A stretch of 64,000 bases of DNA from Lysinibacillus sp. FSL M8-0337 (GTDB taxonomy: Bacteria; Bacillota; Bacilli; Bacillales_A; Planococcaceae): positions 3,286,001-3,350,000 of the forward strand of contig NZ_CP151996.1 in NCBI RefSeq assembly GCF_038593855.1, written 5' to 3'. A model generated the notes under the pieces. The model was not told the DNA's origin and did not search any database. It saw only the letters and a program-made list of their open reading frames with translations. Positions 45,875 to 56,099 of this stretch are shown piece after piece (within the stretch, counting starts at the first letter, position 1; each line of letters starts with the position of its first letter). The position numbers and the translations under genes are program-made.

Positions 45875-46357
45875 TCAAACAACTAAATCGTTTTCAGATT
45901 TAATATCGACCGCTTCCTGTAAAAGTCGTTGAAGAACAGCAGCAAATACTGCTATTACCATAGATGCAAAAGGTACAAGCAGTCCAACAAAAATCACACC
46001 TGGTGCATCGTCTTTCTCAGCAAAAAGGTAAAAAAGTGGCAAAATCAGGACATGTAAACTACTTATGATAATGGCACAATATTTAATCTTCTTTAAAGAT
46101 GTAACAGACAGTTCCGAAAAGGCTTTGTTTTGATCAATGTAGCGTAATAGTTGAAACGCCTGATACAAAGCAAAGTAAAACGGAATGGAAGATGCATACA
46201 AAATAATGGATACGATATATTGTATCGAAGAAAACGCAGGTAATAACTTTTCTGAAAGCTTCCCTAGCTCCGGTACAAGCAAAATACATAGTGCTAAAAC
46301 TGGGATAGCCATGAGTATGACCGCTATTTTTAAAAACAAAGTTGTTGCTATTTTCAT
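45875..46357 (-). CDS. yoaS: DUF2975 membrane protein, YoaS-like
   Basis: A 160-residue integral membrane protein with four hydrophobic helices (about 7-30, 45-68, 88-112 and 120-144). The LLRYIDQNKAFSELSVTSLKKIKYCAI stretch at about 68-94 is the DUF2975 hallmark. It is upstream of, and in line with, the YozG-like HTH gene; the pair yoaS-yozG is known in B. subtilis. Function is unknown. Confidence 0.83.
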   Translation of the reverse strand: MKIATTLFLKIAVILMAIPVLALCILLVPELGKLSEKLLPAFSSIQYIVSIILYASSIPFYFALYQAFQLLRYIDQNKAFSELSVTSLKKIKYCAIIISSLHVLILPLFYLFAEKDDAPGVIFVGLLVPFASMVIAVFAAVLQRLLQEAVDIKSENDLVV

Positions 46358-46506
46358 GAAAACACCTCATTGGTTTATATTCAATATGATTTTAATACAA
46401 TTTTTATCGTATTACAATAAATAAACATTGATTTACATTGAAATATTACCTTTCTATCCTCCGTAAGCATGCCCACTCGTATTGTTAGGGCATGCTAAAA
46501 CATAAA

Positions 46507-46535
46507 AAAACCTTCTAACAAATTGTTAGAAGGCC
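46507..46535 (-). terminator. terminator of ysdC
   Basis: CCTTCTAACA/TGTTAGAAGG with a T-rich tail on the minus strand. A second hairpin, AGCATGCCC/GGGCATGCT at 46466-46496, lies beyond it. Confidence 0.8.
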
Positions 46536-46565
46536 ATACTGCATTATTTATACTTATTATAACGA

Positions 46566-47654
46566 TTAATCAAATGTTATTTTGTTCACAGCATCACGGT
46601 CTAATTTTTTGATGACTTCAACCATTAGCTTAACAGCGTTATCGTAGTCATCACGGTGTAAAATCCCTGCATGTGAGTGGATATAACGTGTCGCAATACC
46701 GATTGATAAAGCAGGTACACCATTAGCTGTTACGTGGATTGAACCAGCGTCTGTACCGCCACCAGCCATTGCTTCAAATTGATATGGAATATTGTTTTCA
46801 TCCGCCACATCTAAAACAAATTCACGTAAACCACGGTGTGAAACCATTGATGCATCGTAGACAACGATTTGTGGACCTGCACCCATTTTACTAGTTGACT
46901 CTTTCGGTGTTACCCCTGGCGTATCACCTGCAACACCTACATCAACAGCAAAACCGATATCTGGTTGAATTTTATGAGTTGCTGTTTTCGCTCCACGAAG
47001 ACCTACTTCTTCTTGTACATTCCCTACAGAATATAGGATATTTGGATGTTTTTCATCTTTCAATGCTTTCATGACATCAATGGCAATTGCACAGCCAATG
47101 CGGTTATCCCATGCTTTTGCTAATAAATACTTATCATTTTTCATGACATTGAATTCGAAATAAGGTGTTACCATGTCACCTGGACATACTCCCCATTCAA
47201 GTACTTCTTCTTTAGAAGCAGCACCCACGTCGATAAACATATCTTTAATGTCTACCACTTTGTTACGTACATCGGCTGGTAAAATATGAGGTGGTTTAGA
47301 ACCGATTACCCCAATAATTTCTTCACCTTTGCGTGTTGTAATTGTCACGCGTTGCGCAAGCATTACTTGGCTCCACCATCCACCCACTGTTTGGAATTTG
47401 ATGAATCCTTTATCATCGATTTGAGTGACCATAAAGCCTACTTCATCTAAATGACCAGCTACCATAATTTTAGGGCCGTTTTCATCGCCTACTTTTTTAG
47501 CGATGACGCTCCCTAAATGATCTGTTTCTACAGTATCTGCATATGGTGCGATGTATTTTTTCATAACCTCGCGTGGTGCACGCTCGTTGCCCGCAATGCC
47601 ATTCGCATCTGTTAAATCTTTAAACATTTGCAAAGTTGAATCTAGTTGTGTCAT
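46566..47654 (-). CDS. ysdC: M42-family metallopeptidase YsdC
   Basis: A 362-residue dinuclear metal aminopeptidase of the glutamyl/tetrahedral (TET) type. Metal and catalytic residues appear in AGHLDEVGF (near 66-74), DNRIGCAIA (near 183), [10 protein letters not shown] (near 213-222), [10 protein letters not shown] (near 237) and [11 protein letters not shown] (near 328). It trims N-terminal residues from peptides in the cytosol. It lies upstream of the infC region with ysdB and ysdA close by, as in B. subtilis. Confidence 0.93.
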   Translation of the reverse strand: MTQLDSTLQMFKDLTDANGIAGNERAPREVMKKYIAPYADTVETDHLGSVIAKKVGDENGPKIMVAGHLDEVGFMVTQIDDKGFIKFQTVGGWWSQVMLAQRVTITTRKGEEIIGVIGSKPPHILPADVRNKVVDIKDMFIDVGAASKEEVLEWGVCPGDMVTPYFEFNVMKNDKYLLAKAWDNRIGCAIAIDVMKALKDEKHPNILYSVGNVQEEVGLRGAKTATHKIQPDIGFAVDVGVAGDTPGVTPKESTSKMGAGPQIVVYDASMVSHRGLREFVLDVADENNIPYQFEAMAGGGTDAGSIHVTANGVPALSIGIATRYIHSHAGILHRDDYDNAVKLMVEVIKKLDRDAVNKITFD

Positions 47655-47762
47655 CCTTTTGCCTCCTACATTTTGTATCCCCTCTATTATACTTCGTTTA
47701 CCGAAATATTCCTAGTGAGTCGTCTGAAAATTGATGTTTTTTTTACTTTTTAGTCTAGTAAA

Positions 47763-48248
47763 TTAATAGCCACTACGTTGGCGATTATAATTTTCTTCGT
47801 TTTTTTCAATATACGCTGACACGACATCCTCAAATGTAAAACCGAGATTATATGCAAGTAACCCATAGCATTGCCAAATCGCTGCATAACTATGCTCTGT
47901 TGGGTGGCTTATAAATGTTAATATGTAGTTTTGCGTCATTAAAAATGTCTCTGTTAAATCACGCTTCTCTTCAACAACTGGCCATTTTTCTATAGCCGTA
48001 TAGCCTTTTAATAACCCTAGCGATAAAATAAAGTGAATCGAATCCACATACTCCTCTAAAATCACTTCCCGCGCTGATGGCCCTTTCGTACTCCAAAACT
48101 TAAAGCAACGTGTTTCATTAGCAAGTTCCGCCAGCTCAACCATTAACGCTAAGCCTTTTTCTTTAAAGACATCGTGTTCGATTTTTTGTGTTTTTTCAAT
48201 AAAATTATCAAGTTCTTTTTGCATCGTAAATAATTGTTGTAAGTTCAT
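47763..48248 (-). CDS. dimeric dUTP diphosphatase
   Basis: A 161-residue all-helical NTP pyrophosphatase of the dimeric dUTPase family. Metal-binding groups are ELAELANETRCFKFW at about 38-52 (ExxE) and EEYVDSIHFIL at about 68-78 (ExxD). It should convert dUTP to dUMP and PPi, limiting uracil in DNA. It is unrelated to trimeric dUTPases. It has its own ATG close to a weak ribosome site and is followed by ysdC in the same direction. Confidence 0.88.
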   Translation of the reverse strand: MNLQQLFTMQKELDNFIEKTQKIEHDVFKEKGLALMVELAELANETRCFKFWSTKGPSAREVILEEYVDSIHFILSLGLLKGYTAIEKWPVVEEKRDLTETFLMTQNYILTFISHPTEHSYAAIWQCYGLLAYNLGFTFEDVVSAYIEKNEENYNRQRSGY

Positions 48249-48286
48249 TTTTTTCTCCTAAATTTCTAAAAATTTTTTGTATAAAG

Positions 48287-48313
48287 TGAAACTAAATGTC
48301 ACCCCCAATCGTA
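48287..48313 (+). promoter_or_regulatory. sigma-W promoter of ysdB
   Basis: TGAAAC (48287-48292) and CGTA (48310-48313) are 17 bases apart; both match the sigma-W consensus exactly, 39 bases before the ysdB start. Confidence 0.8.
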
Positions 48314-48351
48314 TAGGTAGGAATAACCTTTCTTCAAGGGGGAATTTTAAG

Positions 48352-48747
48352 ATGTTACCGTTACTTATTCGACTTGCTGTGATTGCGCTTATTATCTATG
48401 TATTCTATAAAGCGATTCGATATATAACCGATCCTAAACGAAAACTCGATGAGGCCTATGAAAAGGGCCAATATTACTTTTATGATGACGTAAAAAATGT
48501 TCGAAAGAATTTCTTTATTTCTTATAAGGGTGCGCTGTTTGAAGGTGAAAAATACTTAGGTACGACCGAAGATGCATTTGAGGTCGTTACAATTTTTGTT
48601 GGTGCCCGCGACACTGCAACTTTACAAGGATTTACAAGGAGTGACTTCGAATATCTCCAACAAGAAATTTTATTTAACTATCCTAACGCGAAAATCAACT
48701 GGAAGCAACCCATTGAACAACTTATGCGTGACACATCCTCTTCATGA
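48352..48747 (+). CDS. ysdB: sigma-W pathway protein YsdB
   Basis: A 131-residue protein with one N-terminal membrane helix (MLPLLIRLAVIALIIYVFYKAIRYI) and a cytosolic domain (DDVKNVRKNFFISYKGALFEGEKYLG). It was linked genetically to sigma-W control in B. subtilis. The start at 48352 follows AAGGGGG; the longer frame to 48277 covers the promoter. It is divergent from the dUTPase gene and next to ysdA. Confidence 0.9.
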   Translation: MLPLLIRLAVIALIIYVFYKAIRYITDPKRKLDEAYEKGQYYFYDDVKNVRKNFFISYKGALFEGEKYLGTTEDAFEVVTIFVGARDTATLQGFTRSDFEYLQQEILFNYPNAKINWKQPIEQLMRDTSSS

Positions 48748-48770
48748 GGTTGTGCCACGCATGTGCGTCA

Positions 48771-48785
48771 GTGCCAGTCACGCAC
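48771..48785. repeat. GTGCCAGTCACGCAC short dispersed motif
   Basis: Same core as the motifs at 26337, 36942 and 56100; it lies 24 bases after the ysdB stop. Confidence 0.35.
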
Positions 48786-48808
48786 ACAATTTTATACAAT
48801 TTACGTTT

Positions 48809-49081
48809 TTATAATGAGCTACTCCATAATTGCACGATTATAAAAATTTGAATTGCTGCAATCAATGGAAAGCCAAAGGCAAAACTGTTATGGCGTGTTT
48901 TATGACGGAATAAATACATACCTAATACGCCACCGACAGCACCTCCTGCAATTGCCAAGGTAAACAATGTACGCTCCGCAATGCGCCACTCCTGCTTTTT
49001 TGCACGTGATTTATCCATGCCCATCATCACAAGCAATACAACTGAAACAATTGCCATATAGGCAAGTAAAGCTTGAGCCAT
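48809..49081 (-). CDS. ysdA: DUF1294 membrane protein YsdA
   Basis: A 90-residue membrane protein with a first helix (about 3-22), a cytosolic loop (MGMDKSRAKKQEWRIAERTLF, the DUF1294 signature at about 21-41) and two further helices. The start at 49081 has AGGAGG eight bases upstream. It neighbours rplT as in B. subtilis. Function is unknown. Confidence 0.88.
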   Translation of the reverse strand: MAQALLAYMAIVSVVLLVMMGMDKSRAKKQEWRIAERTLFTLAIAGGAVGGVLGMYLFRHKTRHNSFAFGFPLIAAIQIFIIVQLWSSSL

Positions 49082-49183
49082 TAACACAACCTCCTATGTA
49101 AAAAAGACTGATGAAATAACCCCACCAGTCTTCACTATACACTAATTTATTCGCACTTGTCGCTTCGCTTCAATGCCAATTAT

Positions 49184-49299
49184 TTTTTGCCTCAGTCGCT
49201 TTGCTTTCGAGGCAGAAATTTATTTATTTTGCCCCTGCCGCTTCCGCTTTCGGGGCAGAAACCTTATTTTGCCCCTGTCGCTTCCGCTTTCGGGGCAGA
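49184..49299. repeat. tandem GC-rich hairpin repeat
   Basis: Two near-identical 26-base hairpins, GCCCCTG(C/T)CGCTTCCGCTTTCGGGGC, begin at 49231 and 49271 (period 40). A diverged third, GCCTC...GAGGC, begins at 49189, and a remnant lies at about 49155. Each is flanked by TTTT and AGAAA. No U-tract follows the stems, so these are not plain terminators. Confidence 0.8.
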
Positions 49300-49302
49300 A
49301 AT

Positions 49303-49725
<423 letters not shown>

Positions 49726-49747
49726 TTAGTTTATTTTGTGTTATCAA

Positions 49748-49948
49748 TCATTTCATGTAAACAAGTAATGATTTGATGCGTTTGAAGTCACCAGATGATA
49801 CAACGTTCGCTTTACGTAGGTGACGTTTTTGTTTCGTAGATTTGTTTGCGAATAAGTGGCTTCCGTAAGCACGGTCATATTTTAATTTACCTGAACCCGT
49901 TTTTTTGAAACGTTTCGCAGCTCCACGGTGAGTTTTCATTTTTGGCAT
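49748..49948 (-). CDS. rpmI: 50S ribosomal protein L35
   Basis: A 66-residue basic protein, [23 protein letters not shown] at the start and [11 protein letters not shown] near the end. The AGGAGG site lies before the ATG. Placed between infC and rplT, the standard order. Confidence 0.99.
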   Translation of the reverse strand: MPKMKTHRGAAKRFKKTGSGKLKYDRAYGSHLFANKSTKQKRHLRKANVVSSGDFKRIKSLLVYMK

Positions 49949-49979
49949 GTCGAATTCCTCCTAAACTGTTCGTCTAATA

Positions 49980-50495
49980 TTATTTCTCGTTCTTTGGTTG
50001 AAGAACTAAGAACATGCTTCGGCCTTCCATCTTCGGTTTTTGTTCAACCGTAGATACTTCAGCACAAGCTTCAGCAAAACGATCTAACACACGTTGACCA
50101 ATATCTTTGTGTGTAATCGCACGACCTTTGAAACGTAGGCTACATTTTACTTTATCACCTTTTTCAAGGAATTTAATCGCATTACGTAGCTTCGTTTGGA
50201 AATCATGTTCATCGATTGTTGGGCTCAAGCGAACCTCTTTCATTACGATGACTTTTTGATTTTTACGAATTTCACGGTCTTTCTTTTGCTGTTCAAACTT
50301 AAATTTACCATAGTCCATGATACGAGCGACTGGCGGCTTGGCTTGAGGGGCCACAAGGACAAGATCCAAGTTTACACGAGTGGCGATTTCTAGCGCTTCG
50401 TTACGTGTCTTTACACCAAGCTGGTCACCATTGTGATCGATTAATCGAAGTTCACGTGCGCGAATGCCTTCGTTTACATACATGTCTTTGCTAAT
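49980..50495 (-). CDS. infC: translation initiation factor IF-3
   Basis: A 171-residue factor that stops early 50S joining and checks the start codon. The N-domain begins at about [17 protein letters not shown] and the C-domain covers about [21 protein letters not shown] to the end ([11 protein letters not shown]). Initiation is best placed at ATT (50495): GGAGGTG is seven bases upstream of it, while the first ATG (50483) is 19 bases away. An AUU start is the known self-regulating start of infC. Confidence 0.96.
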   Translation of the reverse strand: MSKDMYVNEGIRARELRLIDHNGDQLGVKTRNEALEIATRVNLDLVLVAPQAKPPVARIMDYGKFKFEQQKKDREIRKNQKVIVMKEVRLSPTIDEHDFQTKLRNAIKFLEKGDKVKCSLRFKGRAITHKDIGQRVLDRFAEACAEVSTVEQKPKMEGRSMFLVLQPKNEK

Positions 50496-50582
50496 AGTAA
50501 TCCACCTCCAAGTAGTTGTCGCGAATACATGGTTTGGGCAAAGCCTTGCCCGGTTGAACGGTACATCCTCTTGTCATGTCCA

Positions 50583-50740
50583 TAAAAAAAGGACGGACAT
50601 TTTTGAAGATGTCCGCCCGCTATATGTGCATGCGTAAGTGTACGCAAAACAATTCAACGTGTCATACCTGTTCACAGCCTAAGCGTTGTATCAGGTGAGA
50701 AGCGGGCAGCCTCTACTTCAACCACAAACTTTGTATTCAT
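50583..50740 (-). ncRNA. L20 leader of the infC operon
   Basis: The minus strand has a structured leader ending in GCGGACATC/GATGTCCGTCC-type stem and T7 (50587-50620), upstream of infC. GCCCGCTTCTCACC (50700-50713) and AGCGGGCGG can form the alternate pair. It fits the L20-controlled leader described for B. subtilis, in which L20 binding favours termination. Part of 50741-50876 holds the promoter; nothing else is seen. Confidence 0.8.
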
Positions 50741-50876
50741 TAACCTTAATTATATTAGCATGTACAATTTAGATTGTCAAATATTTTTACAATCTCATAA
50801 TTAGTATGTGTAATACACTTACAGTTTATACGTCATTATAATACAAAGAATTAAAGATAATCAAGTACCTTATTAA

Positions 50877-52811
50877 TTAAAAACGTGCAACTTCCGCTTT
50901 AATATTCGCTAAGAACTCTTCGAATGAAATTGTTTCTGAATCTTTTGAGCCGTAACGACGCACGTTCACACCGTTGGCTTCAACTTCTTTATCGCCAATA
51001 ACAAGCATGTAAGGAATCTTTTTCATTTGTGCTTCACGGATTTTGTACCCTAGTTTTTCTTCACGATCATCCATTTCCACACGTAATCCAGCTGCTGTCA
51101 ACTGCTCTTCGATTTGTTTCGCATAGTCGAAGTGCGCTTCGTTTGATACTGGGATTACTTCTACTTGTACTGGTGCTAACCAAGTTGGGAATGCCCCTTT
51201 ATATTCCTCAATTAAGAAGGCAACGAAACGTTCCATTGTTGACACAACACCACGGTGAATAACGACTGGACGATGTGGTTTACCATCTTCACCTACATAT
51301 GTTAAGTCAAAGCGTTCTGGTAATAAGAAGTCTAATTGTACAGTTGATAATGTTTCTTCTTTACCAATGGCAGTTTTTACTTGTACGTCAAGTTTAGGGC
51401 CATAGAACGCCGCTTCACCTTCTGCTTCAAAGTAATCTAAGCCAAGCTCATCCATTGCTTCTTTTAACATGCTTTGTGCTTTTTCCCACATTGCATCGTC
51501 ATCGAAGTACTTCTCTGTATCTGCTGGATCACGATAAGATAGACGGAATGAATAATCTTTTAAATCAAAGTCTTTGTACACTTCTAAAATTAACTGCACA
51601 ACTTTTTGGAACTCTGCTTTAATTTGGTCTGGACGAACAAAGATATGTGCATCATTTAACGTCATCCCACGTACACGTTGTAACCCTGAAACAGCGCCCG
51701 ACATTTCATAACGGTGCATTGTTCCAAGTTCAGCAATACGTAATGGTAAATTTCGATAAGAGTGCATGCTGTTTTTGTAAACCATCATATGGTGTGGACA
51801 GTTCATCGGACGCATAATTAATGTCTCATTATCCATTTCCATTGGTGGGAAAATGGAATCTTGATAATGATCCCAGTGACCTGAAGTTTGATAAAGCTCT
51901 TTAGAACCAAGTACTGGTGTATAGACATGTTTATAACCAAGCGCTAATTCTTTATCTACGATATAACGTTCAATCACACGACGGATTGTTGCACCATTTG
52001 GTAACCAAAGTGGTAAACCTTGACCTACTTTTTGAGAAGTAGTGAATAATTCTAATTCTTTCCCGATTTTACGGTGGTCACGTTCTTTTGCTTCTTCCAA
52101 CATTTGAAGGTGGTGCTTTAATTCTTCTTTTTTGAAGAAAGCTGTACCGTAAATACGTTGTAGCATTTTGTTATCAGAGTTCCCTCTCCAATAGGCACCT
52201 GCTAATGATAATAATTTGAACTCACGAAGTTTACCTGTTGAAGGTACGTGAATACCGCGACATAGGTCGAAAAATTCCCCTTGGTAGTAAATAGACACTT
52301 GCTCATCAGCGGGAATCGCTTCAAGTAATTCTAATTTATATTCGTCGTCGATTTCTTCATAAATTGCTTGTGCTTCTGCACGGCTAACGTTTTTACGCTC
52401 TACTTCTAGATTTTCAGCAATGATTTTTTTCATTTCTTTTTCGATTGCTGGTAAATCTTCAGCAGTAATTGGTGTTGGTGCATCAATATCGTAGTAGAAG
52501 CCTCCCTCAATAACCGGACCAATACCAAGTTTTACTTCAGGGAATAAGCGTTTAATCGCTTGTGCTGTTAAATGGGCTGTTGAGTGACGAAGAATTTCTA
52601 ATGCTGCCTCATCATCTTGTGTAATAATGGCAATTGTTGCATTTTCTTCAATTGGTGTTTTTAAGTCTACTAATTCCCCATTTACTTTCCCTGCATAAGC
52701 TTTTTTACGAAGTCCTGGGCTAATAGATAATGCCACATCATCAGTAGATGTACCTTTTGCAAATTCCTTTACAGCGCCATCTGGGAACGTTAATTTAATC
52801 ATGTCTGACAT
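50877..52811 (-). CDS. thrS: threonyl-tRNA synthetase
   Basis: A 644-residue class II synthetase. Order: TGS domain (1-62), editing domain with [16 protein letters not shown] near 76-91 and the zinc CxxxHxxxH type region, catalytic core with [11 protein letters not shown] near 335 and [26 protein letters not shown] near 365-390, and a C-terminal anticodon-binding domain ([24 protein letters not shown] to end). It is controlled by a T-box leader. Confidence 0.98.
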   Translation of the reverse strand: MSDMIKLTFPDGAVKEFAKGTSTDDVALSISPGLRKKAYAGKVNGELVDLKTPIEENATIAIITQDDEAALEILRHSTAHLTAQAIKRLFPEVKLGIGPVIEGGFYYDIDAPTPITAEDLPAIEKEMKKIIAENLEVERKNVSRAEAQAIYEEIDDEYKLELLEAIPADEQVSIYYQGEFFDLCRGIHVPSTGKLREFKLLSLAGAYWRGNSDNKMLQRIYGTAFFKKEELKHHLQMLEEAKERDHRKIGKELELFTTSQKVGQGLPLWLPNGATIRRVIERYIVDKELALGYKHVYTPVLGSKELYQTSGHWDHYQDSIFPPMEMDNETLIMRPMNCPHHMMVYKNSMHSYRNLPLRIAELGTMHRYEMSGAVSGLQRVRGMTLNDAHIFVRPDQIKAEFQKVVQLILEVYKDFDLKDYSFRLSYRDPADTEKYFDDDAMWEKAQSMLKEAMDELGLDYFEAEGEAAFYGPKLDVQVKTAIGKEETLSTVQLDFLLPERFDLTYVGEDGKPHRPVVIHRGVVSTMERFVAFLIEEYKGAFPTWLAPVQVEVIPVSNEAHFDYAKQIEEQLTAAGLRVEMDDREEKLGYKIREAQMKKIPYMLVIGDKEVEANGVNVRRYGSKDSETISFEEFLANIKAEVARF

Positions 52812-52899
52812 TTTGTTGCACTCCTTGTTTGGTTAAATTTAGTGATGCATGATGAAACAGCGAATCTTATGGTTAACGTAAGCTTGCACAAAAAACCCT

Positions 52900-53140
52900 A
52901 AAAAACAAAAAAGCCCCGTCCCTCACAAAAGGGACGAAGCGTATGCTCGTGGTTCCACCCTTCTTCCTTCCGATAAAATCATCAGACGAAGCTCAAGGCT
53001 AGCTAACGGGCTAGGGACCGGCGAAAGATTATTCCCTTTCGCTGCTCAGTAGGTAGTAAAAAATGTGTCCAAACTAGGAAGCTTACAGCCGATGACTTCC
53101 CTCTCTAAAAGCCGTTACACAAAATTCATGTCCTCATCAT
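52900..53140 (-). ncRNA. T-box leader of thrS
   Basis: AAGGGTGGAACCACGAG (52946-52962, minus strand) is the T-box sequence. The terminator GTCCCTTTTGTGAGGGAC, followed by a T-run, is at 52908-52935. A Stem I region with an ACTACCTACTGAGCAGC stretch near 53041-53057 holds the likely ACC (Thr) specifier. Uncharged tRNA-Thr should relieve termination. It occupies most of the gap between thrS and dnaI. Confidence 0.94.
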
Positions 53141-53205
53141 TGCATTGTGCTATATAGTATATGAGACAGTATACGCTCGATTGTCGTAAAATGCAACTGT
53201 CAATG

Positions 53206-54144
53206 TTACAAACGTCGATTTTTGCCACGCATTTCTATTGGCTCCGTCAAAGCTTTCACACGTTCCATAATACGTCCAGCCTTTACAACCTCAATATCCC
53301 CTTTTTGGGACTGTGCTAAGTGATGCTCTAATTCATCATAGTTAAAATTAGAGGTAATGAATGTTGGCAATTGTTCTGCCATTCGATAATGGAAGATTGT
53401 TCCTAAAATTTCATCACGTGTCCATGCTGACATTGTTTCTGCCCCTAAATCATCAAGCATCAATACCGGCGCTTTTTTCACATAATCTATTTTTTCATTT
53501 AACGTATTATCACCGATTGCATTTTTCATTTCACGTAAAAATTCTGGTACAAAAACGACCACTGAACGGATTTTTTTGGAAGCCAGTTCATTCGCAAGTG
53601 CACCAAGCACAAAGGATTTCCCTACACCAAACTTCCCATATAAATAAAAGCCTTTCGTTGGTAGCTGCCCTGTTTCCTCTGTTTTCTTAACAAATTGTGC
53701 CGCCCGTTGCGCGATAAGCACACGGGATTCATCATCAATCATTAAATCTTGGATTGTCGCTTGCAACACATCTTTCGGCATATGCATACTAGCAATCATA
53801 TTTGCAACATCCCGACGTTCGTCCTCACGCACCTTTTGTTCACAGCGTACGTAATCAATTTCAACCGTATTACGTACAACACGTAAAGTCGGAATAAAAC
53901 CTTTTAAATAATTGGTGCAATGCGCTGTATGATCACAACCACAGCACACCGTCGATTGACTAATAAATTCATGAAGCTTTGGTAAATTGCGCTCAACAGC
54001 ATCGTAGCTTAGTTCTTCTGCGTGTTCTGCTAAAAAGGCCTGCACACGAGGATGTTCTAAAATCTCTCGCCTCATCGCTTCATATCGCTCTTGAAATGAT
54101 GGTACATTAATGGCTCTTTTTAATGCTTTATTAATTGGTTCGAT
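53206..54144 (-). CDS. dnaI: primosomal helicase loader DnaI
   Basis: A 312-residue AAA+ loader that places the replicative helicase DnaC. Zinc-binding Cys/His (CCGCDHTAHC near 70-80) belong to the N-terminal helicase-binding domain. Walker A is GKFGVGKS near 172, Walker B is VLMLDDLGAE near 235. The first canonical start (ATG 54075) would remove 23 residues: the frame upstream reads IEPINKALKRAINVPSFQER, which aligns with the start of B. subtilis DnaI (MEPIGRSL...). The best initiation is ATC at 54142-54144, six bases after AGGTGA. It follows dnaB by 15 bases. Confidence 0.9.
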   Translation of the reverse strand: MEPINKALKRAINVPSFQERYEAMRREILEHPRVQAFLAEHAEELSYDAVERNLPKLHEFISQSTVCCGCDHTAHCTNYLKGFIPTLRVVRNTVEIDYVRCEQKVREDERRDVANMIASMHMPKDVLQATIQDLMIDDESRVLIAQRAAQFVKKTEETGQLPTKGFYLYGKFGVGKSFVLGALANELASKKIRSVVVFVPEFLREMKNAIGDNTLNEKIDYVKKAPVLMLDDLGAETMSAWTRDEILGTIFHYRMAEQLPTFITSNFNYDELEHHLAQSQKGDIEVVKAGRIMERVKALTEPIEMRGKNRRL

Positions 54145-54159
54145 TACCGTTCACCTACT

Positions 54160-55533
54160 TTACTTATCGCTTTTTCCAAGCATTGCTAATATTTTTTGGC
54201 GCTCTTTTTCAAAATCCATCGTACTTGAAGAAGCACTCTCGTCTGGTTGCTCATTGCGTTTATAAAACCATTCAGGTACTTTTTCCTTACGCTGATTATC
54301 CGCTCGCCCTTTGACATACTGATTATTATTTTTAGCCGGCACCTGTGGTTTATTTTTCCACGTTGTATATTTATCATGTTCTTGACGTGCAAGCTCCATT
54401 GCTTCCTTTGCCGTCTTAATGTTTTTTCGTACCCAATGATCGGCAATGGTTTCCACATACTTTTTAGGAAGCTTCATATCCGTAGATAGCATGACATATT
54501 CAAGCAGTGCATTGACCACGCCTACTGGCATCCCATGCTGAACGATTAAGCTCTCAGCTAATTGTACAGATGTTTGTAATGGCTCTTTGCCGTTATTAAT
54601 ATCTCGCAACACTTGGACAGGAGGTGTTGACTCTAAATAATGTTGCAACTCCTGATCTTTTGTTTTTTGAACAGCATCTTCCTCAACCGGTGGCGCGTAT
54701 ACTTTGGCAAGCTTTGGTGGCTCTTTTGAAACAGTAAGCTTATAAAAATCGGCTGCCGCTTTGCGTAATCGTTCTTGTGAAATACCCAACTCATCATCAA
54801 GCGCTAAAATAACAACTTTTTGCATATCCAATGCCGTTAAATGATAGAGGAATGCTAATTTGGCAATTGTTTCACGCACTTCAAGCGTAAGTAAATTTGC
54901 GGGTACTAACTGGTCAGATAATCCTGCCTGTAGCAACTCAAAATCAAATTGCTCAAAATAAAACGGATAAACCTTTTGTGCATTTTCTTTGCTATCTATG
55001 CCACCCTGCAAATCGGTAGGAATATTGGTATTAACCGGTTTAAAAACATCCATAAAGGCGCGTGATACATCTTTATATGCTGTACCCCTTACTGGCTGAA
55101 TAAAACGTTGGCGCAACTTCCGATATGCCTGCTCTCCGATTTTACTAAACAAAAACATTGATAATAAAGGATCTTTCATAAAGCTATCTGCATCAAGCGG
55201 GCGTATAAGCTCGTATAAAAAGCTTCGCTGTTCTGCCTCTTCTTTTTTCCAAGTTCGCAATAAACCGATTGCTTCAAGTGCGATGCGTGCTTCGAACACT
55301 TTACCGATTGGTAGTCCTAGCACATTCATTAAATAATAATGATTCATTTGCTGTTTAGGCATTTGCTCTGCTTCAGCCCATAGTGTTAAATAAAGACTGA
55401 TTGGCTCAGCACCCGTTAAAGGTTGATAAAATAATGTTACTAATTGACGTTCCATCGTGGAAAGCGCATGAGGTAGACGAATGTCAAAAGTATCTGCGGG
55501 TTGCAATTCTTTATACAAATGAATCAACGTCAT
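54160..55533 (-). CDS. dnaB: replication initiation and membrane-attachment protein DnaB
   Basis: A 457-residue helicase co-loader (not the helicase, which is DnaC in this group). DnaB/DnaD-like winged-helix regions occupy the N-terminus to about 200, followed by a DDBH2 region and a C-terminal stretch with LLEYVMLSTDMKLPKKYVETIADHWVRKNIKTAKEAMELAR near 345-385, a DnaD-type domain. With DnaD and DnaI it loads DnaC at oriC and restart sites. Order nrdR-dnaB-dnaI is conserved. Confidence 0.94.
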   Translation of the reverse strand: MTLIHLYKELQPADTFDIRLPHALSTMERQLVTLFYQPLTGAEPISLYLTLWAEAEQMPKQQMNHYYLMNVLGLPIGKVFEARIALEAIGLLRTWKKEEAEQRSFLYELIRPLDADSFMKDPLLSMFLFSKIGEQAYRKLRQRFIQPVRGTAYKDVSRAFMDVFKPVNTNIPTDLQGGIDSKENAQKVYPFYFEQFDFELLQAGLSDQLVPANLLTLEVRETIAKLAFLYHLTALDMQKVVILALDDELGISQERLRKAAADFYKLTVSKEPPKLAKVYAPPVEEDAVQKTKDQELQHYLESTPPVQVLRDINNGKEPLQTSVQLAESLIVQHGMPVGVVNALLEYVMLSTDMKLPKKYVETIADHWVRKNIKTAKEAMELARQEHDKYTTWKNKPQVPAKNNNQYVKGRADNQRKEKVPEWFYKRNEQPDESASSSTMDFEKERQKILAMLGKSDK

Positions 55534-55551
55534 TCACCCTCTCTGTTTTCC

Positions 55552-56022
55552 CTAAGATTTTTGCTCTGTTTGACGTTGAATAATTTCTTTTATTTCCTCA
55601 ATAAATACATTGATATCCTTAAACTGACGATAAACCGAGGCAAAACGAACATAGGCCACCTCATCAATTTTTGCCAAACGATCCATCACCATTTCTCCAA
55701 CATCCTCTGAACGTACTTCAGCGTTCCCAATACGGCGAAGGTCTTTTTCAATAGATAGTACAAGTCCCTCTAAAACATCTAAAGCAACCGGACGTTTTTC
55801 ACAAGCACGAATAAGACCGCGCAGTACCTTCTCGCGGCTAAACTCTTCCCGTGAGCCTTCTTTTTTCACAACGACTAACGGTGTTTCTTCAATTTTTTCA
55901 AACGTTGTAAAACGAAAGCCACACGACTCACATTCACGACGTCTACGAATTTCTTTATTATCATCTACTGGCCTGGAATCCACTACGCGTGTTCCGTTAA
56001 ATTGGCAAGAAGGACATCTCAT
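55552..56022 (-). CDS. nrdR: transcriptional repressor NrdR
   Basis: A 156-residue repressor of ribonucleotide reductase genes. The N-terminal zinc ribbon MRCPSC...CESCGFRF (C3, C6, C31, C34) binds DNA-side; the ATP-cone is at about 49-139 ([29 protein letters not shown]). It senses dATP/ATP. The start at 56022 follows AGGAG; the nine-residue longer frame is unsupported. It is directly before dnaB. Confidence 0.97.
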   Translation of the reverse strand: MRCPSCQFNGTRVVDSRPVDDNKEIRRRRECESCGFRFTTFEKIEETPLVVVKKEGSREEFSREKVLRGLIRACEKRPVALDVLEGLVLSIEKDLRRIGNAEVRSEDVGEMVMDRLAKIDEVAYVRFASVYRQFKDINVFIEEIKEIIQRQTEQKS

Positions 56023-56099
56023 ATTTTTACTCTCCTGATTCCACAACAATTTGATATTTGTATTATAACAAATTTCCTACAAATAAGAAAAGTTCATTT

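Noticed and set aside
49155-49299. Possible CRISPR array
   Set aside because: Only two to three units, with units that are hairpins and spacers of about 14 bases; no cas genes are near.
54160-55533. Replicative helicase DnaB
   Set aside because: No Walker motifs; the sequence is the Firmicute helicase co-loader that has the same name.
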